Part shown: piece by piece, positions 1-7,573 of the stretch
Layout: every line of letters begins with the position of its first letter
How positions within the stretch are numbered: position 1 is the stretch's first letter
From: a virus
Reading direction: 5' to 3' (one strand)
IMG/VR virus record: IMGVR_UViG_3300027971_000213
Coordinates: 1 to 24,459 of that record
Length of the DNA stretch: 24,459 bases
Notes under the pieces: model-generated
Seen by the model: the letters and a program-made list of their open reading frames with translations, nothing else
Told to the model about the DNA's origin: nothing
Databases searched by the model: none
Program-made: the position numbers and the translations under genes

Positions 1-1
1 T

Positions 2-1339
2 AGTGGCACATTAACATTATTTGTCAATGGTGCAAATACAGTAGCTCACACATTTACATCTTCAAGTGCCAATGGTACATACACAAGTGGTGGTCACTCA
101 TTAGTTATTTCTGATAGTGTTGATTATGGTTCTAAGATTGTAGGTACTGCACAAGGCTTCTGGAGAAGTTTTGATTGTAGTGCCAACGGTACTGTATCAA
201 ATGGTTGGAATGAATTATTCATTACTCATAGTGGCGCTTCCTCTACCAACACTCCATTCTGGTATTATGATGATAGTGCGCCAGGTACTGTTGTAGTTAA
301 TAACGGAAGTTTAACAGTTAACTCAGCTGCATACTCCAACTCATCTACAATTCCACACTACACAAACGCCACATTATTTAATTTAGGATTTAATATCTCT
401 AAGTTAAGTGGCGATATGTATCCAACAAGTGATACCTTTGTTGCCTCTGCGGCTGGTGGTGCATTTGGTGCCAACGCTGGCGTAACGTATGCACAAGCAG
501 GCATCACAACACCACTTGTAAGAAATCTTTATGTTTCAAGTGGTCAAGCAACAGTCAACTTAACATCAGCAATTGTTTCAGGTTTTAGTAATAGTGCCAC
601 AGGCGTTGTTGTAACTGGTCAAAACAGTTATACCGCAGGCACATTATCAGTAACTCCAGGTGTTACTATTCAATACAAAACAGGCAATACAAGTTCCAAT
701 ACTGTAATTGGCGGTGAAGATAATCTATTCTTTGGCTCAACAGTTGGTACCGGATCAACAGCGGCGTTTCGTATCGTCAATCCTGGTTCAACGGATAATC
801 CTGCATATGCGAATGGTGCATCAGCATTTAACTCGACCTCTGGTACATTGGAAGCATATGATGCCACAGTAGTTGCCGCTACATTAAAACATGATATAAC
901 AAATTACTCCACAGGTTACTTGCCTGTTGGTCCAAATTTAAGTTCAGGCCGCTCAGGTCCACAATATTTTACATTCAAATTTGTTAGAACATCTTTGTCC
1001 AAATTTGATATTCAATTTACAGGTAATACTGCTGGTGTTTGGGTAGCCGCACCAGGAACTGTAATTGATTCCACTTCTTCGTTGAATGGCTGGTTGTCCA
1101 TGACTACTGCATATGCAGGCTCTGGAATTCCAGGTGCTAATGCTCCAGGTAATGGTAGCAATGGTTGTGCTTTGGGTGGAACAATTACTGCAAATACAGC
1201 AGTTACAACACACAGAAAGACTTGCACATTCGGTACAGTATCAACATCTAATTCCACAGGTAATGAAGTTTATGTAAGAATTAAATTGTTGGCTGGTCAG
1301 ACTATTACTGCACTTTCATTACAAACAGCGAATAATTAA
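2..1339 (+). CDS. Beta-rich virion structural protein, 5' truncated
   Basis: The reading frame is open from base 2 to the TAA at 1337-1339, giving 445 codons with the true start outside the window. An ATG at 416 is internal and should not be taken as the start, because the same composition continues upstream of it. The protein is rich in Ser, Thr, Gly, Asn and Val, with alternating hydrophobic/polar stretches typical of beta-sandwich or fibre proteins; I see no membrane segment or enzyme motif. Three Cys occur in a Gly/Asn-rich stretch near the C-terminus (around CALGG and KTCTFG). The next gene starts directly after the stop codon, so the two are probably co-translated. Position before the fibre genes and neck genes suggests a baseplate, fibre or decoration component. 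The family is not recognised with certainty and the function is inferred from composition and context only. Confidence 0.75.
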   Translation, partial: SGTLTLFVNGANTVAHTFTSSSANGTYTSGGHSLVISDSVDYGSKIVGTAQGFWRSFDCSANGTVSNGWNELFITHSGASSTNTPFWYYDDSAPGTVVVNNGSLTVNSAAYSNSSTIPHYTNATLFNLGFNISKLSGDMYPTSDTFVASAAGGAFGANAGVTYAQAGITTPLVRNLYVSSGQATVNLTSAIVSGFSNSATGVVVTGQNSYTAGTLSVTPGVTIQYKTGNTSSNTVIGGEDNLFFGSTVGTGSTAAFRIVNPGSTDNPAYANGASAFNSTSGTLEAYDATVVAATLKHDITNYSTGYLPVGPNLSSGRSGPQYFTFKFVRTSLSKFDIQFTGNTAGVWVAAPGTVIDSTSSLNGWLSMTTAYAGSGIPGANAPGNGSNGCALGGTITANTAVTTHRKTCTFGTVSTSNSTGNEVYVRIKLLAGQTITALSLQTANN

Positions 1340-1900
1340 ATGGCAATTTTAGATTCCGCAAAAGTCGACCTACTATACAAAAAGCTCTTTGGTGTTGCTA
1401 AGACAGACACACCTGTTAATAAGGGTGCAAGTAATGAATCTATTGCTAGTCCTGCAATTAATCGTGGTGACAAAATTTGGACACAGGCATCAAGCATACC
1501 TGGAACTGCTGCGGCCGTTACTGGTATTGTTGAAGCATACCAAACAACTTCGGCTGTTCAATGTACCGCAGACACAACATCAACTGCTATCAGTAGCGTT
1601 TTTCCAACTTGGAAAACTAATCTAACCGATTGGATTCCACCAGAGTTTGGTTCAACATACTTTGTGGCAGTCTATGCTGACACTTCAGGAGCAGCAAATC
1701 CTGTATCAACTGGAACACAAATGTTTGATTCTGGTATTGGTGGTGTAGGTGAGTGGTTCTTTGATTATCAATCAGGTGTATTAAATTTCATTGGTGGCAC
1801 AATTCCAGCCACACTAACATCCGCTAAAGTTGTCTATGTTACAGGCTACAGATATGTTGGAGAAATAGGAATACAAACAATTAAAGGTGGTAGTTTCTAA
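1340..1900 (+). CDS. Putative virion structural protein (186 aa) ending GGSF
   Basis: The ATG follows the stop of the preceding gene with no gap, so translation is probably coupled; I see no clear Shine-Dalgarno. The N-terminus (MAILDSAKVDLLYKKLFGVAKTD) is followed by a segment around NESIASPAINRGDKIW and a WIPPEFGSTY motif near residues 98-107. From memory this pattern resembles a structural protein found beside fibre genes in marine T4-like phages, but I cannot verify this here. The C-terminal half is beta-like (EWFFDYQSGVLNFIGG). The protein ends in GGSF, a tag shared with the two genes at 1959 and 3700. A short hairpin overlaps its stop codon. A role in attaching or organising fibres is an inference from neighbours. 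Confidence 0.75.
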   Translation: MAILDSAKVDLLYKKLFGVAKTDTPVNKGASNESIASPAINRGDKIWTQASSIPGTAAAVTGIVEAYQTTSAVQCTADTTSTAISSVFPTWKTNLTDWIPPEFGSTYFVAVYADTSGAANPVSTGTQMFDSGIGGVGEWFFDYQSGVLNFIGGTIPATLTSAKVVYVTGYRYVGEIGIQTIKGGSF

Positions 1901-1905
1901 CTACC
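1889..1905 (+). other. Stop-codon hairpin between structural genes
   Basis: A perfect 7-bp inverted repeat (GGTAGTT / AACTACC) with a 3-base loop spans the TAA stop of the 186-aa gene. No T-run follows, so it is not a standard intrinsic terminator. It lies 6 bases before a late promoter box and may mark a processed or protected 3' end. Confidence 0.35.
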
Positions 1906-1911
1906 GCAAAA

Positions 1912-1919
1912 CATAAATA
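1912..1919 (+). promoter_or_regulatory. T4-type late promoter box (CATAAATA)
   Basis: CATAAATA differs from the T4 late consensus TATAAATA only at the first base and lies in a 58-base gap before the 571-aa fibre gene. Using the T4 spacing (box at about -13 to -6), transcription would start near 1925. That gives a leader of about 34 bases carrying a GAGGA ribosome-binding site at 1944-1948. Confidence 0.65.
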
Positions 1920-1958
1920 GCGAATAAAGAGCCTTACCCAATAGAGGATAACTAAAAA

Positions 1959-3674
1959 ATGGCAAATACAGTAATTCAACTAAAATTTTCTGACGTAACG
2001 TCAGCACCAGTATCACTTAATGTTGGTGAGGCGGCGTATTCAAATACATCACAAAAATTATTCATTGGTGACACAGCAAATAATGTCCTCACCATTGGTG
2101 GTAAATTTTTCACAGACCAACAAGGTCTAATATTCACAAAAACTAACGTAGCGTTTGATACTGCCAATAGTGCGGCTTCTTATGCTAATTCGGCTTTTGC
2201 ATCTTCTAATAATAACGCTGGTGCAGCTACCGCAGGTTCATATGCTAACTCAGCATTTGCTACTGCAAATTCGGCAGGTGCTTATGCAAACTCTGGCTTT
2301 ACTGCGGCTAATACGGCAGATGCTAAAGCCGTTTCAGCTGGATCTTATGGTAACTCGGCATTTACAACTGCTAATACTGCTGATGCTAAAGCCGTTTCAG
2401 CTGGTGTATATGGTAATTCTGCATTTGCAACTGCTAATACTGCTGATGCTAAAGCCGTTTCTGCTGGTTCGTATGCCAACTCAGCATTTCTAACTGCTAA
2501 TACTCCAACTCATGTTGCAAATTCAGCTGCTAGTTATGCTAATGCAGCTTTCACATCGGCTAACTCTGCATTTACTCGTGCTAATAACAGTATCAATGCA
2601 AACACAGGCGGTACGATTACCGCTGACTTGGTTATTACTGGTAACTTAACAGTTCAAGGTAATACAACTTATGTTAATACACAAACAATCACCACACAAG
2701 ATTCATTAATTCGTCTTGCTAATAACAATACTGCTGGTGATACAGTTGATATTGGTATTTACGGTGCATATAATCCTGGTAGTGGTGTAAAGTATACTGG
2801 TCTTGTTAGACAAGCTGGTGCAAATTATTTCTTATTTCAAAATTTATCTACTGACCCAACTTCAAACGTATTAGCTCCAGGATCATTAACTGCTGCTAAC
2901 ACGGGCACATTGACTGCCAATTTAACTTCATATGCAGTTTCAATTAACGGCATTGATGTTGAAACAAATCAAACAAGAATCTTCACACAAGCAAATTCAG
3001 CATTTACAACTGCCAACTCAGCAGGTGTCTATGGTAACTCTGCATTTGCAGCTGCTAATACCGCTAGTTCAACTGGCACATCTGCTGGTGTTTATGCCAA
3101 TTCAGCATTCCTTGCAGCTAACACAGCAGACACTAAGGCCACTTCAGCTGGTGTATACGGCAACTCCGCTTTTGCAGCTGCCAATACAGCTGACGCTAAA
3201 GCAACATCGGCTGGTTCATATGCCAACTCTGCCTTCACATCTGCAAATAGTTCTGGTGTATATGCTAACTCCGCTTTCTCATCTGCTAATACTGCTGATG
3301 TTAAAGCAACATCGGCTGGTGTGTATGCTAACTCAGCATTTGCAGCTGCTAATACCGATTTCACCAACTTAACAATTACTGCTGCTCACCACGGTACTGC
3401 ATCGGCAGTTGCTTCGTTTAAAGTTGAAGCAAATGGTCGTATTAGTTCTGCAAACAATACTGCAATTGCAATTGATACCGCTGCGATTACTTCAGGTACA
3501 CTAGGTGTTGCACGAGGCGGTACTGGTGCTGGTACATTCACAAACAATGGTGTTTTGTTAGGTCAAGGTACTTCTGCATTTAGCACGGCATCATCGGCAA
3601 CAGAAGGCCATGTGTTGACAATTAATGCTTCTGGTGTTCCAACCTTCTCTCATTTACAAGGCGGAACATTCTAA
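1959..3674 (+). CDS. Repetitive fibre-like structural protein (571 aa) ending GGTF
   Basis: ATG 1959 follows GAGGA at 1944-1948 and a late box at 1912. The N-terminal domain (MANTVIQLK...NVGEAAYSNTSQKLFIGD) resembles heads of T4-like fibre proteins and is shared with the 356-aa gene at 4227. Residues about 65-205 and 345-465 are rods of 7-residue repeats of the form ANSAxxY/ANSAFxx, including 21-residue units with ADAKA. Between them lies a beta domain beginning at the junction AFTRANNSINANTGG, with GNLTVQGNTTYVNTQ and DSLIRLANNN motifs. The C-terminal domain (SGTLGVARGGTGAGTFTNNGVLLGQG) is a known type of phage fibre tail, and the protein ends GGTF. It is probably a tail fibre or other adhesion appendage; which T4 fibre it replaces cannot be told from sequence. 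Confidence 0.82.
   Translation: MANTVIQLKFSDVTSAPVSLNVGEAAYSNTSQKLFIGDTANNVLTIGGKFFTDQQGLIFTKTNVAFDTANSAASYANSAFASSNNNAGAATAGSYANSAFATANSAGAYANSGFTAANTADAKAVSAGSYGNSAFTTANTADAKAVSAGVYGNSAFATANTADAKAVSAGSYANSAFLTANTPTHVANSAASYANAAFTSANSAFTRANNSINANTGGTITADLVITGNLTVQGNTTYVNTQTITTQDSLIRLANNNTAGDTVDIGIYGAYNPGSGVKYTGLVRQAGANYFLFQNLSTDPTSNVLAPGSLTAANTGTLTANLTSYAVSINGIDVETNQTRIFTQANSAFTTANSAGVYGNSAFAAANTASSTGTSAGVYANSAFLAANTADTKATSAGVYGNSAFAAANTADAKATSAGSYANSAFTSANSSGVYANSAFSSANTADVKATSAGVYANSAFAAANTDFTNLTITAAHHGTASAVASFKVEANGRISSANNTAIAIDTAAITSGTLGVARGGTGAGTFTNNGVLLGQGTSAFSTASSATEGHVLTINASGVPTFSHLQGGTF
2316..2504 (+). repeat. Three tandem 63-bp coding repeats (21 aa each)
   Basis: Units start at 2316, 2379 and 2442 and each encodes ADAKAVSAG(S/V)Y(G/A)NSAFxTANT, i.e. 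three heptads. The DNA copies are close but not identical, with differences mainly at third positions. More diverged units of the same kind recur at about 3121-3355. Confidence 0.9.
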
Positions 3675-3699
3675 ATTATTATCGTGAAAAGGAGTTATT

Positions 3700-4227
3700 A
3701 TGAATGTGGAGTTTTCAAATGCGTATCAAGAGGTTCTGCTTGAGAATTTAGATGTAATACTTAAGCAGAACTTTATGATGCAAGCAAGATTAAAATTGCT
3801 TGAAAAAGAAGCAAATGTTCGTGCAGAAATGCAGGCAAAAATTGATGAGCTTACAGTAAAACACCAAGAAGCTTTGGAAAAAATTGGTCAAACGCAACAT
3901 TATAAAATCCAAGCGGAAAATAATGATGCGATTGTTCAAGAAAAAACCAGAATTCAATCTGCTTTAAATGATACCATGCGAGAACTTGGTACAACAAAAA
4001 GTAGTTTAGAAGTAAAAGATAGAGAGCTTGGTGAAATAAAAAACACCTTAGAAGCAAAAGAAAAAGAGATACAAGAAATGAAATCTCGTGTTCTTGAATT
4101 AGAAAAATTAGTTCCTATTGCCTCTAAAGTTGTTAAAAAACCTACTGTAAAAACTGAAGAAAAGCCTGTTGAAATTTCTGCTACTGAAACCAATAAAGTA
4201 AGGGTTGAGGCTGGCGGTACATTTTAA
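3700..4227 (+). CDS. Coiled-coil structural or assembly protein (175 aa) ending GGTF
   Basis: ATG 3700 is preceded by a strong AAAAGGAG at 3687-3694. Residues about 1-30 (MNVEFSNAYQEVLLENLDVILKQNF) form an amphipathic start; residues about 30-140 are almost pure coiled coil, rich in Glu, Lys, Gln and Leu with no Pro or Cys. A short Lys/Thr/Glu/Pro tail (KKPTVKTEEKPVE) follows, and the protein ends VEAGGTF. That C-terminus matches the ends of the two structural proteins at 1340 and 1959, although the rest of the sequence is unrelated to them. The stop overlaps the start of the next fibre gene by one base. A fibre-associated oligomerisation or chaperone role is inferred from the coiled coil and from its place between two fibre genes. 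The family is not named with confidence. Confidence 0.75.
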   Translation: MNVEFSNAYQEVLLENLDVILKQNFMMQARLKLLEKEANVRAEMQAKIDELTVKHQEALEKIGQTQHYKIQAENNDAIVQEKTRIQSALNDTMRELGTTKSSLEVKDRELGEIKNTLEAKEKEIQEMKSRVLELEKLVPIASKVVKKPTVKTEEKPVEISATETNKVRVEAGGTF

Positions 4228-5297
4228 TGGCAAATACAGTAATACAACTTAAACACTCGACATTAACTGGCAATGTTCCATCATCGCTAGCTAATGGTGA
4301 AATTTCCATCAACAGTCGTGATGGAAAGTTTTTCTATTCCACTCCCGCTGGTGTAGTCACCACTCATTATCCTTATTTGGGACCAGCAGGTCTTAATAAG
4401 GAAATTCAATTCAATGATAGTGGCACTCTTGGTGCAAATGCTGGTCTTTCATTTGACAAAACTTCCGGTTCATTAAATGTATCTACTACTCTTAATGTTA
4501 GTGGTAGAGATTTAGGTGCATATGCTAATGCGGCTTTCTTAGTTGCTAATACTCCAACTCATGTAGCGAATAGTGCCGCTAGTTATGCCAATTCATCATT
4601 TCTTGCAGCTAACACTCCAAGTAATGTGGCTAATAGTGCGGCCTCATATGCTAATGGTGCTTTCACTCGAGCAAATAACAGTATTAATGCAAATACTGGT
4701 GGAACAATAACAGGCAATTTAACAATTAGTGGCAACCTGACTATGACAGGTGCCGGAAATATATCTGTTGCAAATATTTCCATTACAAACAATTTAAGTG
4801 CAATTACAGCGGCTCTAACTGTTAACAGTATCACAACTGGTACTGGAACTGGCGGCACAATTGCAGGCGCAAATACAATATATGCAAACACCTTTGTAGC
4901 TAATACTGGTGGTTTTATTCAGTTTGCAGATGGTTCAAAACAATTTACCGCTAATGCTGGCAGTGCTGGAACAACTGATACTTTTGCAAGAGGCCAAGCT
5001 AATGCTGCCTTTATTCATGCAAATGCGGCTTTCAATCAAGCAAATACTGGCGGTGGTGGCACGACAGACTTTGGTTTTGGTATTATATACACCGCAAATA
5101 ACAATACGTTTGCTAACGCCACAACGGCCAATGCTCAAGTTAATTTTGTGGGTGAAAACGGTACTGTTGTTTATGCAAACGCTACAACTAAAACAATCAC
5201 TTTTGCTGGTACTCCAGGCCTTCAAGGATTAACCGTGGATTATGGATTTGTTAATGATCCAACTTACTATTCAATTGATTACGGATCTTTAGCTTAA
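4227..5297 (+). CDS. Fibre-like structural protein (356 aa), paralogue of the 571-aa gene
   Basis: It starts in a TAATG overlap with the coiled-coil gene. The N-terminus MANTVIQLKHS copies that of the 571-aa protein, and the first 17 bases of the two genes are identical. An N-terminal head (LANGEISINSRDGKFFYSTPAG) is followed by a short heptad rod (YANAAFLVANTPTHVANS), then the junction module GAFTRANNSINANTGG and a beta domain with repeated GNLTISGNLTM-type strands. The segment FIQFADGSKQFTANAG is typical of phage fibre proteins. The C-terminus carries a doubled DYG motif (VDYGFVND...IDYGSLA) rather than the GGTF tag. A 76-base stretch at 4519-4594 is identical to part of the 746-aa gene. 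It is probably an adhesion appendage subunit; exact location in the virion is unknown. Confidence 0.8.
   Translation: MANTVIQLKHSTLTGNVPSSLANGEISINSRDGKFFYSTPAGVVTTHYPYLGPAGLNKEIQFNDSGTLGANAGLSFDKTSGSLNVSTTLNVSGRDLGAYANAAFLVANTPTHVANSAASYANSSFLAANTPSNVANSAASYANGAFTRANNSINANTGGTITGNLTISGNLTMTGAGNISVANISITNNLSAITAALTVNSITTGTGTGGTIAGANTIYANTFVANTGGFIQFADGSKQFTANAGSAGTTDTFARGQANAAFIHANAAFNQANTGGGGTTDFGFGIIYTANNNTFANATTANAQVNFVGENGTVVYANATTKTITFAGTPGLQGLTVDYGFVNDPTYYSIDYGSLA
4519..4594 (+). repeat. 76-bp exact direct repeat, copy 1
   Basis: This stretch is identical base for base to 6872-6947 in the 746-aa fibre gene. It encodes part of the heptad rod around YANAAFLVANTPTHVANSAA. Identity at synonymous third positions points to recent copying or gene conversion. 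Confidence 0.9.
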
Positions 5298-5308
5298 TTT
5301 GGAACAAC

Positions 5309-5316
5309 TATAAATA
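5309..5316 (+). promoter_or_regulatory. T4-type late promoter box (TATAAATA)
   Basis: An exact TATAAATA sits in the 25-base gap between two fibre genes, with 6 bases between box and ATG 5323. With T4 spacing the first transcribed base would be about 5322, leaving no room for a ribosome-binding site. Confidence 0.75.
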
Positions 5317-5322
5317 ACTATT

Positions 5323-7563
5323 ATGTCAACACAAGTTCAATTTAGACGAGGTAATACAGCACAGACCAGCACATTTACAGGTGCTACTGCTGAGATTACC
5401 GTAGATACCGATAAGAAAACAATAGTTGTCCATGATGGATCGACTGCTGGTGGCTTTGCTTTAGCTAGAGAAAATTCAAGTAATACTGCTGGTTCTTATG
5501 CCAACTCTGCATATGCCACCGCTAACTCGGCACAGTCATATGCTAACTCTGCTTTTGCAACTGCTAACACTTCTGCAGCTGCTGGTTCTTATAGTAACTC
5601 TGCATTTGGTGTTGCCAATTCAGCAGCCAGTTATGCAAATAGTGGATTTGCCGTTGCTAACTCAGCATCTTTATATGCCAATTCAGCATTTTTAGCTGCA
5701 AACAATTCTGCTGGTGTAAATCTAACTCAAAACACCAACATAACAAATGCTGGTACTTACGCTAACTCCGCTTTCTTAGTTGCTAATACTCCAAGTCATG
5801 TAGCAAATTCAGCTGCATCATACGCTAATGGTGCTTTCACTAGAGCCAATAATAGTATCAATGCAAATACTGGCGGAACAATTTCTGGTAATCTTGTAAT
5901 TGCTGGTGCAAACCTTGTTGTTTCTAATGGTGCAACAGAAGTTTTTAATGTAAGAAGTTCAAGCACTTCAGGTTTACCTGCTACATCCAACTCAACTGGT
6001 ACTGTAACAATTACCGGTGGTGTTGGTGTAAAAGGTAGTATCTACGCTGATGCTGTTTATGATGGTGATATTGAAATTATAGCATATGCTAATACTGCTT
6101 TCTTAGCTGCCAATACCCCAAGTCATGTTGCCAATTCAGCGGCCAGTTATGCTAATTCTGGTTTTGCCGTATCTAACTCGGCTGCATCTTATGCTAACTC
6201 TGCATTTGCTGTAGCTAATAACGGTGTGGGTATTGATGCTACACAAAACACTAATATAACAAATGCTGGTACATATGCCAACTCAGCGTTTACAACTGCC
6301 AATACTCCAACTCATGTAGCAAATAGTGCTGCTAGTTACGCTAATTCAGGATTTGCAGTAGCTAATTCTAGCGCAAGTTACGCTAATAGTGCTTTTATAG
6401 CTGCTAACAACAGCCTTGGTATTGATTTAACACAGAATACGAATATTACAAATGCTGGTACATATGCCAATTCTGCTTACACAAGAGCAAACAATTCATT
6501 AAATGCAAATACTGGCGGTTCAATTACTGGTGATATTTCAATAACTGGTAATTTAACTGTAACTGGTAATACAACTTACACCAATACAAGAACAGTTTTA
6601 ATTGCAGATAATATTATTACAGTTAATGCCGCAATCGACCAAGCAGCACAACCAGCAGTTAATGCTGGTATTGAAGTTGACCGTGGCGCTCAACCAAATT
6701 CTTCGTTTTTATGGATTGAAACCTCTGGTAAATGGGCAGCAAATAATGGTAATGGTGCAATATTCATTGCAGCTGATTCAGCAGAATCTTATGCTAATGC
6801 AGCTTTTGCTTCTGCAAATTTAATTAATGGTGTTGATTTAACACAAAACACCAACATTACAAATGCTGGAACATATGCTAATGCGGCTTTCTTAGTTGCT
6901 AATACTCCAACTCATGTAGCGAATAGTGCCGCTAGTTATGCCAATTCTGCTTTTATAGTTGCTAACAATAGTTTAGGTATTGATACAACTCAAAATACCA
7001 ATATTACAAATGCTGGCACTTATGCTAATAGTGCTTTTGCAGCTGCCAATGCAGCTACAGCAACTGATACTACACAAAATGCTAGCATTACAGCTGCATT
7101 TACCGCAGCTAATGCTGCTTTCTTACAAGCAAATACACCAAGTAATGTAGCAAATTCTGCTGCTAGTTACGCTAACTCAGCATTTGTTTCTGCCAATTCC
7201 GCTGGTGTTTATGCAAACTCATCATTTATAACTGCCAATACGCCAAGTAATGTAGCAAACTCAGCCGCTTCTTATGCTAATTCAGGATTTACAACCGCTA
7301 ATTCTGCCGCTGCGTATGCTAACTCTGCATTTTCAGCTGCTAATTCAGCTTCAGGTGCTGCAGCTGCCGGTTCTTATGCCAATTCAGCATTTGCAACTGC
7401 TAATAATTCTGCTGGTGTAAATCTAACACAAAACACTTCTATAACATCTGCATTTGCTGCCGCTAACTCAGCAGGCATATATGCTAATAGTGCTTTTGCT
7501 CAAGCAAATAGTGGTGGAGTTACAATTGGTGATGTGTTGGCTCTCTCAATCGCACTAGGATAA
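5323..7563 (+). CDS. Large heptad-repeat fibre-like protein (746 aa)
   Basis: The N-terminus MSTQVQFRRGNTAQTSTF...VDTDKKTIVVHDGSTAGGFAL is a well-known phage fibre head domain (Mtd N-terminal-like). Most of the remainder is a rod built from heptads such as ANSAASY, ANSAFAV and ANTPTHV. Five copies of QNTNITNAGTYAN are present, plus degenerate ones. Beta islands interrupt the rod twice, each introduced by the (F/Y)TRANNS(I/L)NANTGG junction: one around VFNVRSSSTSGLPATSNSTG, the other around GNLTVTGNTTYTNTRTV, which resembles the island in the 571-aa protein. The C-terminus is short (GDVLALSIALG). A TATAAATA box lies 6 bases before the ATG and there is no usable Shine-Dalgarno, so a leaderless mRNA is possible. 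It is likely a long, thin tail fibre or similar appendage. Receptor binding is inferred, not shown. Confidence 0.82.
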   Translation: MSTQVQFRRGNTAQTSTFTGATAEITVDTDKKTIVVHDGSTAGGFALARENSSNTAGSYANSAYATANSAQSYANSAFATANTSAAAGSYSNSAFGVANSAASYANSGFAVANSASLYANSAFLAANNSAGVNLTQNTNITNAGTYANSAFLVANTPSHVANSAASYANGAFTRANNSINANTGGTISGNLVIAGANLVVSNGATEVFNVRSSSTSGLPATSNSTGTVTITGGVGVKGSIYADAVYDGDIEIIAYANTAFLAANTPSHVANSAASYANSGFAVSNSAASYANSAFAVANNGVGIDATQNTNITNAGTYANSAFTTANTPTHVANSAASYANSGFAVANSSASYANSAFIAANNSLGIDLTQNTNITNAGTYANSAYTRANNSLNANTGGSITGDISITGNLTVTGNTTYTNTRTVLIADNIITVNAAIDQAAQPAVNAGIEVDRGAQPNSSFLWIETSGKWAANNGNGAIFIAADSAESYANAAFASANLINGVDLTQNTNITNAGTYANAAFLVANTPTHVANSAASYANSAFIVANNSLGIDTTQNTNITNAGTYANSAFAAANAATATDTTQNASITAAFTAANAAFLQANTPSNVANSAASYANSAFVSANSAGVYANSSFITANTPSNVANSAASYANSGFTTANSAAAYANSAFSAANSASGAAAAGSYANSAFATANNSAGVNLTQNTSITSAFAAANSAGIYANSAFAQANSGGVTIGDVLALSIALG
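6872..6947 (+). repeat. 76-bp exact direct repeat, copy 2
   Basis: This stretch is identical to 4519-4594 in the neighbouring 356-aa fibre gene and is in the same codon phase. See copy 1. Confidence 0.9.
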
Positions 7564-7566
7564 ATA
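7559..7566 (+). promoter_or_regulatory. T4-type late promoter box (GATAAATA)
   Basis: GATAAATA overlaps the stop codon of the 746-aa gene and ends 7 bases before the gp13 start at 7574. The predicted transcription start is about 7572, again nearly at the ATG. Confidence 0.6.
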
Positions 7567-7573
7567 AAACACC

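Noticed and set aside
416-1339. ATG 416 as the start of the first gene
   Set aside because: The same frame is open back to base 2 with the same composition, so the ATG is internal and the gene is cut by the window edge.
2316-2504. CRISPR-like periodic repeat
   Set aside because: The units are contiguous in-frame coding repeats without unique spacers.
2155-3372. Long open frames in other frames and on the - strand within the fibre genes
   Set aside because: They mirror the 21-base coding period of the ANS heptads, which keeps stops out of shadow frames; they have odd composition and no ribosome-binding sites.
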